The notes under the pieces are model-generated. The model worked only from the letters and a program-made list of their open reading frames with translations. It was not told where the DNA came from and searched no databases. A stretch of 64,000 nt of DNA from Shouchella rhizosphaerae (GTDB lineage Bacteria > Bacillota > Bacilli > Bacillales > Bacillaceae_D): contig NZ_FRBS01000001.1 in assembly GCF_900142675.1 (NCBI RefSeq), positions 1,054,001 through 1,118,000 of the forward strand. The letters run 5' to 3'. This document shows, one piece after another, positions 54,364-64,000 of this stretch. Positions within the stretch are counted from its first letter, which is position 1. Every line of letters starts with the position of its first letter. Both the position numbers and the translations under genes were made by a program.

Positions 54364-55641
54364 TTACCCCTCCATTAATAGTAATTGTGGGTCGTTTAGC
54401 AAACGCTTGATTTGGTTAAGCGCGCTTTGTGCTGTCACGCCATCAATCAAGCGGTGGTCATAGCTAATTGACAGTGCCAGCATAGTGCCCACAACAATTT
54501 CGCCGTCTTTTACAACAGGCTTTTCTTCAATACGGCCGATGCCTAAAATCATGACTTCTGGGTGGTTAATAATTGGCGTAAACCATTGTCCTCTTGCTGA
54601 TCCAAGGTTGGAGATCGTTGCCGATCCACCTGACATTTCTGCACTTGACAGCTTGCCTTCACGGGCTTTTCCAGCCAACTCGTTAATTTCATCAGCAAGC
54701 GCAAAAATAGACTTACGGTCAGCATCTTTGACGACAGGAACTACGAGGCCTTGCTCAGTGTCTGCTGCAATTCCGACGTTAAAGTACTTTTTGTAGACGA
54801 TTTCGCCTGCTTCGTCATCAATTGACGCATTTAAAGCCGGATATTTGCGAAGAGCGGACGTCAAAGCTTTGACGACATATGGAAGATACGTCAGTTTCGT
54901 GCCTTGGTCTGCAGCAATTTGTTTGTACTGTTTGCGATGGGCAACAAGGGCTGACACGTCCACTTCGTCGAGATGTGTCACGTGTGGAGCCGTATGTTTT
55001 GAGTTCACCATTGCTTTTGCAATCGCTTTGCGGATGCCTTTAAGCGGTACGCGCTCTTCCAACTGCTCGTTTCCGCCAGCTTGTGCTGTAGCTGCTGGTT
55101 TTGAGGAAGCAGTCTTTTCTTCTTCTTTCGGAGCCGCTGCTTCTTCCGTTTGCCCGCCTGATGCAAAGGCATCTACATCCTCTTTTAATACGCGGCCATT
55201 TTTGCCTGATCCTTTTACTTTAGAAATGGCAATGCCTTTTTCACGAGCATATTTGCGAACAGAAGGCATGGCAATGACGCGTGAACCTTCTTCTTCATCG
55301 CTTTCTTCAGAAGAAGATTGTCCTTTTTCAGGCTCAGAGGCTGCTTGTTTTTCTTCTTTCGGCGCTTCCTCTTTGCTTTCTTCTTCAGCGTCATCATCGC
55401 CAGAGCCATCATCAATGACTAAGATGACATCGCCAACATAGCTTGTCGTGCCTTCTTCCACTTTCACTTCAAGCACTTTTCCATCTACTGGAGAAGGAAG
55501 TTCAACGACAGATTTGTCATTTTGCACTTCAAGCAAAATGTCATCCTCTTTGACTTCATCCCCTTCTTTTACAAACCACTTCACAATTTCGCCTTCGTGA
55601 ATTCCTTCACCCACTTCAGGCAGTTTATATTTATAAGCCAC
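54364..55641 (-). CDS. pdhC: Dihydrolipoamide acetyltransferase (E2)
   Basis: A 425-residue core subunit of pyruvate dehydrogenase. One N-terminal lipoyl domain (lipoyl Lys in [10 protein letters not shown], about 44) is followed by a long acidic Glu/Ser/Lys linker. A peripheral-subunit-binding domain (about 122-157, [13 protein letters not shown]) and a second Ala-rich linker lead to the catalytic domain ending in DHRLIDG. The start is GTG with AAGGAGG ten bases upstream. About 100 bp separate it from pdhB. Confidence 0.96.
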   Translation of the reverse strand: MAYKYKLPEVGEGIHEGEIVKWFVKEGDEVKEDDILLEVQNDKSVVELPSPVDGKVLEVKVEEGTTSYVGDVILVIDDGSGDDDAEEESKEEAPKEEKQAASEPEKGQSSSEESDEEEGSRVIAMPSVRKYAREKGIAISKVKGSGKNGRVLKEDVDAFASGGQTEEAAAPKEEEKTASSKPAATAQAGGNEQLEERVPLKGIRKAIAKAMVNSKHTAPHVTHLDEVDVSALVAHRKQYKQIAADQGTKLTYLPYVVKALTSALRKYPALNASIDDEAGEIVYKKYFNVGIAADTEQGLVVPVVKDADRKSIFALADEINELAGKAREGKLSSAEMSGGSATISNLGSARGQWFTPIINHPEVMILGIGRIEEKPVVKDGEIVVGTMLALSISYDHRLIDGVTAQSALNQIKRLLNDPQLLLMEG

Positions 55642-55743
55642 GGCTAAAACGCCTCCTTCATTATAACTCTAAATCATCTTCTATAAAAGAAAGAACGATA
55701 CTGGTTTTTCCCCAGCTTCGTTGCTTTCTTTTTAATCGCTTAT

Positions 55744-56721
55744 TTAGAAGTTGATAACTTCTTTAACTTTTTCTACGATCGTCTGGTGGTTTGGCAGCCA
55801 TGCATCTTCAGCAGCAGCAAATGGATAAACCGTGTCTGGAGCTGTAACTCGAAGCACCGGCGCTTCCAAGGAAAGAATCGCCCGTTCTGTAATTTCAGCG
55901 ACAATATGGGAAGCCACCCCTGCTTGTTTTTGTGCTTCTTGGACTACAATCGCGCGGTTTGTTTTTTCAACTGAAGCGACAACGGTTTCCACGTCAAATG
56001 GGCTAATGGTCATCAAGTCGATCACTTCTGCCTCAATGCCTTCCTGCGCAAGCTCTTCTGCTGCTTTCAAGGAAGCTTGAACCATTGCTCCATAGGCCAC
56101 AATCGTGATGTCTTTTCCTTCTCGCTTAATATCCGCTTTGCCAAGCTCAATGGTGTATTCCTCTTCTGGCACTTCTTGGCGGAATGAACGGTAAAGTTTC
56201 ATATGCTCTAAAAACACGACCGGGTCATTATCGCGGATCGCAGAAATCAATAATCCTTTTGCATCATAAGGGTTTGATGGAATAACGACTTTTACTCCTG
56301 GCGTTTGCGCCATTAAACCTTCGAGAGAATCAGAGTGCATTTCTGGCGTTTTTACGCCACCGCCGAATGGAGAACGTACGGTAATCGGCATCGTTTGTTT
56401 TCCGCCAGTGCGGTAACGCCAGCGTGACATTTGTCCAGCAATTGAGTCAAACACTTCAAACACAAAGCCAAAGAATTGGATTTCCATTACTGGCCGATGG
56501 TCTGTCAGTGCAAGGCCAATTGCCAGGCCGCCGATTCCAGACTCGGCAAGCGGCGTATCAAATACTCGGTCTTCGCCAAATTCTTTTTGCAAACCTTCTG
56601 TTACCCGGAAAACACCGCCATTTTGGCCAACGTCTTCCCCGAATATGAGAACATCTTCGTTCGTTTTTAATTCATTAGCAAGCGCGTTCGTGATCGCTTG
56701 AGCCATTGTCCAGTTACCCAT
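55744..56721 (-). CDS. pdhB: Pyruvate dehydrogenase E1 beta subunit
   Basis: A 325-residue beta subunit of the thiamine diphosphate-dependent E1. It starts [19 protein letters not shown] and contains [27 protein letters not shown] and [12 protein letters not shown]. It forms a heterotetramer with PdhA. AAAGGAG in the end of pdhA precedes its ATG by 12 bases. The length equals that of B. subtilis PdhB as I recall it. Confidence 0.96.
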   Translation of the reverse strand: MGNWTMAQAITNALANELKTNEDVLIFGEDVGQNGGVFRVTEGLQKEFGEDRVFDTPLAESGIGGLAIGLALTDHRPVMEIQFFGFVFEVFDSIAGQMSRWRYRTGGKQTMPITVRSPFGGGVKTPEMHSDSLEGLMAQTPGVKVVIPSNPYDAKGLLISAIRDNDPVVFLEHMKLYRSFRQEVPEEEYTIELGKADIKREGKDITIVAYGAMVQASLKAAEELAQEGIEAEVIDLMTISPFDVETVVASVEKTNRAIVVQEAQKQAGVASHIVAEITERAILSLEAPVLRVTAPDTVYPFAAAEDAWLPNHQTIVEKVKEVINF

Positions 56722-56724
56722 AAG

Positions 56725-58156
<1,432 letters not shown>

Positions 58157-58185
58157 AGATGTGCGCTTATTCAAAGCGCACATCT
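58157..58185 (-). terminator. Hairpin at the ykyA stop codon
   Basis: A perfect 10-bp stem (58157-58166 with 58176-58185) encloses the ykyA stop codon on the minus strand. The T run is weak (CTTGTAT), so some readthrough into pdhABCD is possible. Confidence 0.55.
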
Positions 58186-58820
58186 AAATCTGACGCTTCG
58201 TAAAATGCTTGTTTTGCGTCGTTGTATGTATTTGTATGTTCATTAAATAAGTCCGTCGCCTCTTGAAACTCCTCATATTTGGCGTTCGTTTCCTCTACTT
58301 GGTTTGTTAACGTCTCGACATCAAGGTCTTCTGTTTTTAACAAATTGTAAAGTTGTTCGTCTAGGTCAAGCGTCTCCGCATACACTTCATGCAATTTTTG
58401 ATAACTTTCATAGCGAGCTTCCATCGCTTCTTTAAGAGTTTGTCCCAATTCAGCAAGCGGTTCCTCTTCCAAAGCAGCGAACGCCTCATTTGCTGCTGAA
58501 AATTCTTCGTACCCTTCTTCAATGCTTTGTTTCTCGTTGGCAGACAGTTCTCGCCTTGTTTCGATGGACGCAATCGCCTCATCAGCGAGAGAAACGATTT
58601 CTTCGAACTGTTCCATGTCCAGTTCCATTATTTGATTATATAAGTCAGCCTCATGTTCCTCGGCCTGAACGAGCGGTTCTTGCTGCACTTCAAACCCTTC
58701 TTTTTCAATTTGCGCAGCATTTTCTAAATGGTCATAAATGGTTTCCGTTACGTTTTCGCCACAGGCAGTCAGCAATAAAATCGATCCTACGCCGATTGTC
58801 GCAAGTTTTGTCTTCGACAC
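58167..58820 (-). CDS. ykyA: Putative cell-wall-binding lipoprotein YkyA
   Basis: A 217-residue lipoprotein. The signal with lipobox LLTAC (Cys about 20) is followed by an almost entirely helical, very acidic coiled-coil body (about 30-210). The YkyA family is located upstream of pdhA in B. subtilis too. A role at the cell surface is inferred from the signal. The start is GTG with AAGGAGGAG seven bases upstream. Confidence 0.9.
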   Translation of the reverse strand: MSKTKLATIGVGSILLLTACGENVTETIYDHLENAAQIEKEGFEVQQEPLVQAEEHEADLYNQIMELDMEQFEEIVSLADEAIASIETRRELSANEKQSIEEGYEEFSAANEAFAALEEEPLAELGQTLKEAMEARYESYQKLHEVYAETLDLDEQLYNLLKTEDLDVETLTNQVEETNAKYEEFQEATDLFNEHTNTYNDAKQAFYEASDLDVRFE

Positions 58821-59014
58821 ATTTTCTCCTCCTTCGACGATTTAAGCTTTTTTCGCCTAAATACCACATTATCGGACATGGTCAAATTTGGCAAGATGCT
58901 TCAACTATTTTCTGAAAAACTGGGCGAATATCCAATCGTTTATTAGGTGGAGGCATATGATGTGTATTGAATCGCCTAACATATTTGCGATGACGAAAAA
59001 GGAGGAATTTTTTT

Positions 59015-59230
59015 ATGGGTTACGGATATGGTGGTTACGGCTACGGCCCTGAAGCTTATGGTGGTTATGGTGGTTATGGTTATGGCTGCGGCGGCTACGG
59101 CGGCGGTAGGGGCTTTGCCTTAATTGTCGTTCTGTTTATTCTCTTGATCATTGTCGGCGCATCTTGGTTCGGCTACGGCGGCGAAGAACAGTGCGGCCCA
59201 GTAGGCCCAGGACCTGGCCCTCACAAATAA
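59015..59230 (+). CDS. YjcZ-type Gly/Tyr-rich small membrane protein
   Basis: A 71-residue protein. A Gly-Tyr repeat region (1-33, GYGGYGYG pattern, one Cys) is followed by one membrane segment (about 34-52, [19 protein letters not shown]) typical of the YjcZ/YosA sporulation family, and a Pro/Gly tail. Relatives are found in spores, but their function is unknown. AAGGAGG lies eight bases before the ATG. It is a single-gene unit with its own terminator. Confidence 0.85.
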   Translation: MGYGYGGYGYGPEAYGGYGGYGYGCGGYGGGRGFALIVVLFILLIIVGASWFGYGGEEQCGPVGPGPGPHK

Positions 59231-59244
59231 CGCAAGCCATATGT

Positions 59245-59273
59245 GCGAGCAGCCTGTCGTCTGCTCGCTTTTT
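59245..59273 (+). terminator. Terminator after the yjcZ-type gene
   Basis: GCGAGCAG (59245-59252) pairs with CTGCTCGC (59261-59268) and is followed by five T residues. Confidence 0.9.
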
Positions 59274-59333
59274 CTACTTGCGCCTGCTACTGAATATCCT
59301 TAAACTATATAGAGAAAATAAGGAGTGGTACAT

Positions 59334-59885
59334 ATGATTACGATGGACGACATTGTTCGCGAAGGCAATCCAATTTTACGTAAAGTCGCTGAGCCGGTCG
59401 AATTGCCATTAACAGATGAAGACAAGCAAACATTGGTCGACATGCTCGAGTTTATTAAAAACAGCCAAGACCCTGAAATCGCGGAAAAATACGGGCTCCG
59501 TCCTGGCGTAGGCTTAGCTGCGCCACAAATCGGCATTTCTAAACGGCTATTTGCCATCCATGCCACAGATGAAAACGGCAACCTCTACAGCATGGGAATC
59601 GCCAATCCGAAAGTCGTTAGCCATTCTGTTGAAACCAATGAACTTGAAAATGGCGAAGGTTGTCTCTCTGTTGACCGTGACGTTCCCGGCCTTGTGCCTC
59701 GGCGTGCCCGTTTAACGATCACTGGAGTCGACCATGAAGGCAACGACGTGCGTATGCGCTTGCGGGGATATATTGCCATTGTTTTTCAACATGAGTTGGA
59801 TCATTTAGACGGCATTATGTTTTACGACCGAATTGAGGGACTCGAAGACCCTTTCAAAAAACCATTGCCTGGATTTGCGCTTTAA
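59334..59885 (+). CDS. def: Peptide deformylase
   Basis: A 183-residue metalloenzyme that removes the formyl group from nascent N-terminal methionine. The three motifs are [10 protein letters not shown] (about 61), EGCLSV (about 111, metal Cys) and HELDHLDG (about 154, two metal His and catalytic Glu). Size and insert class match the B. subtilis YkrB (defB) enzyme, which is also near pdh. AAGGAG lies nine bases before ATG 59334. Confidence 0.96.
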   Translation: MITMDDIVREGNPILRKVAEPVELPLTDEDKQTLVDMLEFIKNSQDPEIAEKYGLRPGVGLAAPQIGISKRLFAIHATDENGNLYSMGIANPKVVSHSVETNELENGEGCLSVDRDVPGLVPRRARLTITGVDHEGNDVRMRLRGYIAIVFQHELDHLDGIMFYDRIEGLEDPFKKPLPGFAL

Positions 59886-59910
59886 CAGCTGCCAACAATT
59901 CCCTCGATTC

Positions 59911-59953
59911 TTCAATGCCTACGTGCATACACTACATGTACAAGGGCATTGAA
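59911..59953 (+). promoter_or_regulatory. Leader hairpin ahead of a tiny ORF
   Basis: TTCAATGCC (59911-59919) pairs with GGCATTGAA (59945-59953). Inside it GTGCAT (59923-59928) pairs with ATGTAC (59936-59941). The right arm runs into the AAAAGGAG ribosome site of the following small ORF, so the structure could affect its translation (inference). Confidence 0.45.
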
Positions 59954-59968
59954 AAGGAGTGGAACGGG

Positions 59969-60046
59969 ATGTTAAGAAAGTGGCGGAAAAAACTAGTCAA
60001 AGGTTGCCGAAACCTCCTGCCGAAGTCATTATTGCTTGACGTTTAA
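59969..60046 (+). CDS. Possible 25-residue basic peptide
   Basis: A small ORF, MLRKWRKKLVKGCRNLLPKS and five more residues, with AAAGGAG nine bases before its ATG. A structured leader precedes it and a separate terminator lies downstream (60074-60103). The peptide is strongly basic with hydrophobic residues at helical spacing, so it could form an amphipathic helix. It lies where B. subtilis has ykrA. I do not recognise a family, and it may be chance. Confidence 0.4.
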   Translation: MLRKWRKKLVKGCRNLLPKSLLLDV

Positions 60047-60073
60047 TGAATGTCGAACTTGGAAAAACTAAGA

Positions 60074-60103
60074 AAGCCAGCCTTTCAATCAGGTTGGCTT
60101 TTT
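60074..60103 (+). terminator. Terminator after the tiny ORF
   Basis: A 10-bp stem (60074-60083 with 60091-60100, one G-T pair) is followed by TTTTTAT. It isolates the unit from rpoY-rnjA. Confidence 0.85.
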
Positions 60104-60155
60104 ATCATTGCAGCAGGGAATAAAGGAAACCATTCAAATATAAGCGAACTTCTAT

Positions 60156-60161
60156 TATAAT
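60156..60161 (+). promoter_or_regulatory. Probable -10 box of rpoY-rnjA
   Basis: A perfect TATAAT lies about 30 bases upstream of the rpoY ATG. A weak TTCAAA about 17 bases further up could be the -35. Confidence 0.6.
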
Positions 60162-60191
60162 GGAAGGACTACATTTAAAGGAGAGGTAAGA

Positions 60192-60401
60192 ATGATTTTT
60201 AAAGTTTACTATCAAGAAGATGCCGCGCAGATGCCTGTACGGGAACGGACAAAGTCATTGTACATAGAAGGCGAAAGCGAAGCAGACGTCCGCCTTAAGT
60301 TGGCCAAGCAAAACTTCAACATTGAATACGTAACAGCTGTAACTGGAGCATATTTAGAATATGAGCAGGCAAACAGCGACTTTAAGGTCGTGAACATCTA
60401 A
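60192..60401 (+). CDS. rpoY: RNA polymerase epsilon subunit
   Basis: A 69-residue protein (YkzG, DUF1447). Family landmarks are [20 protein letters not shown] and [15 protein letters not shown]. Epsilon is a small accessory subunit of RNA polymerase in Firmicutes. AAAGGAGAGG precedes the ATG. It ends two bases before rnjA, and rpoY-rnjA is a conserved pair. Confidence 0.95.
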   Translation: MIFKVYYQEDAAQMPVRERTKSLYIEGESEADVRLKLAKQNFNIEYVTAVTGAYLEYEQANSDFKVVNI

Positions 60402-60403
60402 CC

Positions 60404-62071
60404 ATGAAACAAGTAAAAAACAACCAAACAGCTGTTTTCGCTTTAGGCGGCTTAGGCGAAATTGGCAAAAATACGTACGGTGTTCAGTTCCAAGACGAAA
60501 TTATTCTTATTGATGCTGGAATTATGTTTCCTCAAGACGAGCTTCTTGGCATCGATTATGTCATTCCCGACTATACGTACTTAATCAAAAATCGGGACAA
60601 AATCAAAGGCTTGTTTATTACCCATGGCCATGAAGACCATATCGGCGGAATTCCTTATTTGTTGCGGGAAATCAACATTGATGTCTATGGCGGCAAGCTT
60701 GCACTCGGCCTCTTAAAAGGAAAACTTGAAGAACACGGCTTGCTACGCAGCGCTAAGCTTCACGAGATTGCAGAAGACCAAGTCGTCAAATTCACGAAAA
60801 CATCGGTGTCGTTTTTCCGGACAACCCATAGCATTCCTGACTCATACGGCGTTGTTGTCAAAACGCCACCAGGAAACATTGTCCATACAGGCGATTTTAA
60901 ATTTGACTTTACTCCTGTTGGCGAACCGGCAAATTTAACGAAAATGGCGAAAATCGGCGATGAAGGCGTACTTTGCTTGCTGTCTGACAGCACCAATAGC
61001 GAAATTCCGACTTTTACAATGTCCGAACGAAAAGTAGGCGAAAGCATCAACAACGTTTTCCAAAAAGTCGATGGGCGCATTATTTTTGCAACGTTCGCTT
61101 CGAATATCCATCGCTTGCAACAAGTGATCCAGGCCGCAGTTGACTACGGCCGCAAAGTATGTGTATTTGGCCGTAGCATGGAATCAGCCATTACCATTGG
61201 CCAAGAGCTTGGCTACATCAATGCGCCTAAACATACGTTCATTGAGCACTCACAGTTAAACAAACTCCCTGATAACAAAGTAACGATTCTTTGTACAGGA
61301 AGCCAAGGTGAACCGATGGCAGCCCTATCACGGATAGCTTTTGGAACACACCGCCAAATTCAAATTATTCCAGGGGATACGGTTGTGTTTTCTTCTTCGC
61401 CAATTCCAGGAAACACGCTTAGCGTTGGAAAAATCATCAACCAACTATACCGTGTTGGCGCAAATGTCATCCATGGCCCACTTAGTGATATCCATACTTC
61501 TGGGCACGGCGGGCAGGAAGAACAGAAACTGATGTTGCGGCTTATGAAACCGCAATACTTCTTACCCATCCATGGCGAATATCGGATGCTGCGCACTCAT
61601 AACCGCCTCGCTCAAGACTGTGGCGTTAAAGAAGAAAACTGTTTTATTATGGATAACGGCGATGTTCTCGCGCTCCATCCTAATGAAGCAGGGGTCGTCG
61701 GCAAAATTCCGTCTGGCTCTGTTTATGTGGATGGGAATGGCATCGGCGATATTGGCAATATTGTGCTTCGTGACCGCCGAATTCTCTCAGAGGAAGGCTT
61801 AGTCATCGTTGTCGTTAGCTTAGATATGAAGGAATTCAAAGTCACAGCTGGGCCAGATATCATTTCCCGCGGTTTTGTGTACATGAGGGAATCAGGCGAT
61901 TTGATTCATGAAGCCCAAAAAATGCTCGCTAAACATTTAAACAGCGTCATGGAAAAGAAAACGTCTCAGTGGTCTGAAATTAAAAACGAAATGACCGAGC
62001 TTCTCGGACCATTTTTGTACGAGCGTACGAAACGCAAACCGATGATTTTGCCGATTATCATGGAAGTATAA
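60404..62071 (+). CDS. rnjA: Ribonuclease J1
   Basis: A 555-residue metallo-beta-lactamase/beta-CASP nuclease with 5'-to-3' exonuclease and endonuclease activity in mRNA turnover and rRNA maturation. The zinc motif is HGHEDHIGG (about 74-82); [14 protein letters not shown] and [10 protein letters not shown] are also visible, and [10 protein letters not shown] near residue 390 completes the active site. It is translated right after rpoY. SR1P, encoded elsewhere in this window, has been linked to RNase J1 in B. subtilis. Confidence 0.97.
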   Translation: MKQVKNNQTAVFALGGLGEIGKNTYGVQFQDEIILIDAGIMFPQDELLGIDYVIPDYTYLIKNRDKIKGLFITHGHEDHIGGIPYLLREINIDVYGGKLALGLLKGKLEEHGLLRSAKLHEIAEDQVVKFTKTSVSFFRTTHSIPDSYGVVVKTPPGNIVHTGDFKFDFTPVGEPANLTKMAKIGDEGVLCLLSDSTNSEIPTFTMSERKVGESINNVFQKVDGRIIFATFASNIHRLQQVIQAAVDYGRKVCVFGRSMESAITIGQELGYINAPKHTFIEHSQLNKLPDNKVTILCTGSQGEPMAALSRIAFGTHRQIQIIPGDTVVFSSSPIPGNTLSVGKIINQLYRVGANVIHGPLSDIHTSGHGGQEEQKLMLRLMKPQYFLPIHGEYRMLRTHNRLAQDCGVKEENCFIMDNGDVLALHPNEAGVVGKIPSGSVYVDGNGIGDIGNIVLRDRRILSEEGLVIVVVSLDMKEFKVTAGPDIISRGFVYMRESGDLIHEAQKMLAKHLNSVMEKKTSQWSEIKNEMTELLGPFLYERTKRKPMILPIIMEV

Positions 62072-62073
62072 CA

Positions 62074-62114
62074 ACAAGCCTGCTGACAATGAAAGCCATT
62101 GTCAGCAGGCTTGT
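62074..62114. terminator. Terminator between rnjA and ktrC
   Basis: A perfect 18-bp stem (62074-62091 with 62097-62114) with a five-base loop, shared by the converging genes. The T run is short (TTGTTT). Confidence 0.85.
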
Positions 62115-62124
62115 TTAGCAGCTA

Positions 62125-62787
62125 TTAGTTGGCAATAAAGTCTTTTTCAAATGCATAAATGGCTTTTTTTGGCCCGAGCAAAACAAGTACGTCCTCTGCT
62201 TGAATCACTTCATTGGCCTGAGGAGCAGCCATCAACCTCCCTTGCCTGCGGATAGCAATAATCGTACAGCCGTAAAGGGCGCGTATGTTAAGATCTTGTA
62301 TCGTCTGCCCTATAAGTGAAGGCGTTGCTACTGCTTCAATGATCGTATCCTGAGACGATAGCTCGATGTAATCGACAATGTTGGCGGATAAAAGGTGATG
62401 GGCAAGCCGCGCGCCCATTTCCCGTTCAGGATGAAGGACGCGGTGGGCGCCGATTTTTTTCAACACTTTTTCGTGATGATCGGTTTCTGCTTTTACACAA
62501 ATGTGTTTAACGCCCATTTCGCTTAATAATAACGTTGCCAAAATACTCGCTTCAATGTCATTGCCGATTGCAACTACAACATGCTCATACAACGGGATGT
62601 CTAGTTCCCTTAATACTTGCTCGTCTGTAGCATTGGCGATCACCACTTGTGTGGCAATGTCACGAAATTCGTCTGCCTTGGTTCGGTCGCTATCAATGGC
62701 CAGTACATCAGCGCCTTGCTCCACTAACTCTTTGGTGACACTTCCTCCGAAGCGTCCTAAGCCGATAATCGCAAACTGTTTTTTCAT
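62125..62787 (-). CDS. ktrC: Potassium uptake regulatory subunit KtrC (RCK domain)
   Basis: A 220-residue cytosolic gating ring subunit. The N-terminal RCK/TrkA-N domain has GLGRFGGSV (about 9-17) for nucleotide (ATP/ADP) binding, and the C-terminal TrkA-C domain spans about 140-218. It controls a KtrB/KtrD-type membrane subunit, not encoded here. Position beside rnjA is that of B. subtilis ktrC (ykqB). GGAGGG precedes the ATG. Confidence 0.92.
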   Translation of the reverse strand: MKKQFAIIGLGRFGGSVTKELVEQGADVLAIDSDRTKADEFRDIATQVVIANATDEQVLRELDIPLYEHVVVAIGNDIEASILATLLLSEMGVKHICVKAETDHHEKVLKKIGAHRVLHPEREMGARLAHHLLSANIVDYIELSSQDTIIEAVATPSLIGQTIQDLNIRALYGCTIIAIRRQGRLMAAPQANEVIQAEDVLVLLGPKKAIYAFEKDFIAN

Positions 62788-62840
62788 AATGGCCCTCCGC
62801 TGCTCAATCGTAACTTGACTGTACCAAACAATCGGCCAAT

Positions 62841-62884
62841 AAGCAAAGACGCCCCTCCTTAAAAAGAGGCGCGCGTCTTTGCTT
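62841..62884 (-). terminator. Hairpin after ykuV
   Basis: A 12-bp outer stem (62841-62852 with 62873-62884) with an inner GC-rich part overlaps the ykuV stop codon. The T run on the minus strand is weak. Confidence 0.65.
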
Positions 62885-63341
62885 ATTTTTCTTCTTTAAT
62901 GCCGAGTACTCGGTTCACACGTTTGGTCAGCATTTTCATGCCGCCGCCTCCTGCTTGGAAGTGGCGCAGCTGCCCTTCTTTATCGAACACGTAGTAAGCT
63001 GGCACATATTCATTTTCAAAAGCATCTGTCAGCTTATGTTCACTATCAACAAAGATTGGTTGAGTGATCCCATGCTCATCGGCAACTTGTTTGATCTCAT
63101 CAATGTTCAAGTCTTTTTCAGACCGCGGCATATGGACAGCAATGACATTTAGCTCGTCTTTGTATTGGTCACGAAATTCATTGACATTTGGCATTGCCTC
63201 TTTACACAAGCCACAGCTAATGGACCAAAAGTGGATGAGCGTTGGTTTGTCGCCAATTAAGTCCCCTTTCGCTACTTCTCCATTCAGCCATTCAGTCGCG
63301 CCTGTCAATTCTGGCATTTCCGACCGTAGTTTCAAAGCCAT
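62883..63341 (-). CDS. ykuV: Thioredoxin-like thiol-disulfide oxidoreductase YkuV
   Basis: A 152-residue thioredoxin-fold protein of the TlpA/ResA type but without a signal peptide, hence cytosolic. The redox motif is SCGLCKEAMP (CxxC at about 43-46), with cis-Pro in YVPAYYVFD. It matches B. subtilis YkuV closely in my memory (PTLIHFWSISC, DAFENEYVPAYYVFDK). It lies 99 bp downstream of the peroxiredoxin ykuU and may reduce it (inference). Confidence 0.93.
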   Translation of the reverse strand: MALKLRSEMPELTGATEWLNGEVAKGDLIGDKPTLIHFWSISCGLCKEAMPNVNEFRDQYKDELNVIAVHMPRSEKDLNIDEIKQVADEHGITQPIFVDSEHKLTDAFENEYVPAYYVFDKEGQLRHFQAGGGGMKMLTKRVNRVLGIKEEK

Positions 63342-63396
63342 CTCGTTTCCCTCCTGTATAAAAAGCGCACACGCTCGAAACTTATTCTTTTTCCGA

Positions 63397-63425
63397 AAAA
63401 CAAAGGCCTAACAACACGCTAGGCC
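63397..63425 (-). terminator. Weak terminator or attenuator between ykuU and ykuV
   Basis: GGCCTA (63405-63410) pairs with TAGGCC (63420-63425), followed on the minus strand by TTTGTTTTT. It could let only part of the transcription reach ykuV. Confidence 0.65.
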
Positions 63426-63440
63426 CTTGCCACTATTCCT

Positions 63441-63986
63441 TTAAAGCGTAGCTTGTCCAGGCTTCCAGTTTGCTGGGCAAAGTCCGCCAGTTTGTAACGC
63501 TTGTAGCACGCGCAACGTTTCATCAACGTCACGGCCGATGTTGTTGTGGTTCACTACAGAATACATCAATTCACCTTCTGGGCTAATGATGAACAACCCA
63601 CGTAGCGCCACACCTTCATCTTCAATTAACACACCATACTCTCTTGAAATGGCATGGTTTGTGTCAGCAGCAAGTGGATAAGCCAAGTCGCCTAATCCAT
63701 TGTCATCACGTGACGTATTAATCCACGCTTTGTGTGTATGGATCGTGTCTGTAGAAACACCAATTACTTCAGCGTCCAAGTCTTCAAATTCGTCGTAGCG
63801 GTCGCTCAACGCCGTAATTTCAGTCGGACAAACGAACGTGAAATCCATTGGATAAAAGAATAACACTGTCCATTTGTCATTTTTCATATTTTCTTCTAAG
63901 CTAACTTTACCAAATTCTTTGTTTGGCAACACTGCGTCCATTTCAAAACGAGGTGCTTGTTTGCCAACCATACGTTTTTCAGTCAT
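63441..63986 (-). CDS. ykuU: 2-Cys peroxiredoxin YkuU
   Basis: A 181-residue typical 2-Cys peroxiredoxin. The peroxidatic Cys lies in DFTFVCPTE (about 53) and the resolving Cys in GGLCPANWKPG (about 170). It reduces hydrogen peroxide and organic peroxides. It is distinct from AhpC by its sequence and partner gene. GAGGAG lies eight bases before the ATG at 63986. The upstream region is cut by the window end. Confidence 0.94.
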   Translation of the reverse strand: MTEKRMVGKQAPRFEMDAVLPNKEFGKVSLEENMKNDKWTVLFFYPMDFTFVCPTEITALSDRYDEFEDLDAEVIGVSTDTIHTHKAWINTSRDDNGLGDLAYPLAADTNHAISREYGVLIEDEGVALRGLFIISPEGELMYSVVNHNNIGRDVDETLRVLQALQTGGLCPANWKPGQATL

Positions 63987-64000
63987 AAGTCTAACTCCTC

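Noticed and set aside
58957-59052. Short ORF starting ATGATGTGT after a GGAGG just upstream of the yjcZ-type gene
   Set aside because: It runs out of frame into the yjcZ-type gene and stops there. The composition gives no sign of a real peptide, though it could be a leader.

Overview
This 64 kb window is chromosomal core from a low-GC, endospore-forming Bacillaceae. The gene content and order follow the Bacillus subtilis spoVD-dcw / ylb / cta / yla / ykt / pdh / rnjA / yku regions. Protein sequences, the caa3 oxidase cluster and frequent acidic tails fit an alkaliphilic relative of the Bacillus (Shouchella) clausii type. That species guess is inference. I see no prophage, insertion sequence, CRISPR array, rRNA or tRNA gene.

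Layout. 1-4.6 kb: minus-strand division cluster mraZ-rsmH-ftsL-pbpB-spoVD, with 10-bp-phased GTGG repeats (probable MraZ operator) upstream. 4.6-9 kb: bshC (bacillithiol), a DUF3397 membrane protein, panE, ylbP and gerR. 9.2-21.4 kb: the ylb cluster (rpmF, ylbN, tmcAL, ylbL, ylbK, ylbJ, coaD, rsmD, ylbG, ricF, ylbE, ylbD, ylbC, ylbA). It carries extra genes (DUF7147, ATP-grasp, hotdog thioesterase) and, between rsmD and ylbG, a structured RNA that I read as the sporulation sRNA CsfG. 21.5-28 kb: an NTF2-like or unassigned lipoprotein, a DUF420 oxidase assembly protein, ctaFEDC and divergent ctaA; ctaB and ctaG are not here. 28-37 kb: pycA, ylaN, ylaL, phoH2, ylaI, ylaH, typA, ylaF; ftsW is not in its usual place between ylaN and pycA. 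37-41.7 kb: a beta-hydroxyacid dehydrogenase coupled to suhB, yktB, yktA, speA. 41.7-52.8 kb: an accessory-looking block between speA and pdhD with an M48 protease-ankyrin fusion, a polysaccharide deacetylase lipoprotein, a BCCT transporter with a charged coiled tail, a thioredoxin-fold-like lipoprotein and the appDFABC oligopeptide operon. The dual-function RNA SR1, with its small protein SR1P, lies in the same block; its ORF is only 44 codons. 52.9-58.8 kb: pdhABCD and ykyA. 58.9-64 kb: yjcZ, def, an isolated 25-codon ORF unit, rpoY-rnjA, ktrC, ykuV and ykuU.

Functional themes are division and peptidoglycan synthesis, sporulation, respiration (caa3 oxidase with heme A synthesis), the pyruvate node (pycA, pdh, and SR1/SR1P, which acts on glycolytic GapA in B. 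subtilis), thiol redox (bacillithiol, YkuU/YkuV) and RNA processing (RNase J1, RicF). Terminators separate most units. Four convergent gene pairs instead share interlocked stop codons over 4 bp with no intergenic DNA. Gene names are by recognition of B. subtilis-type orthologues; no database search was run.
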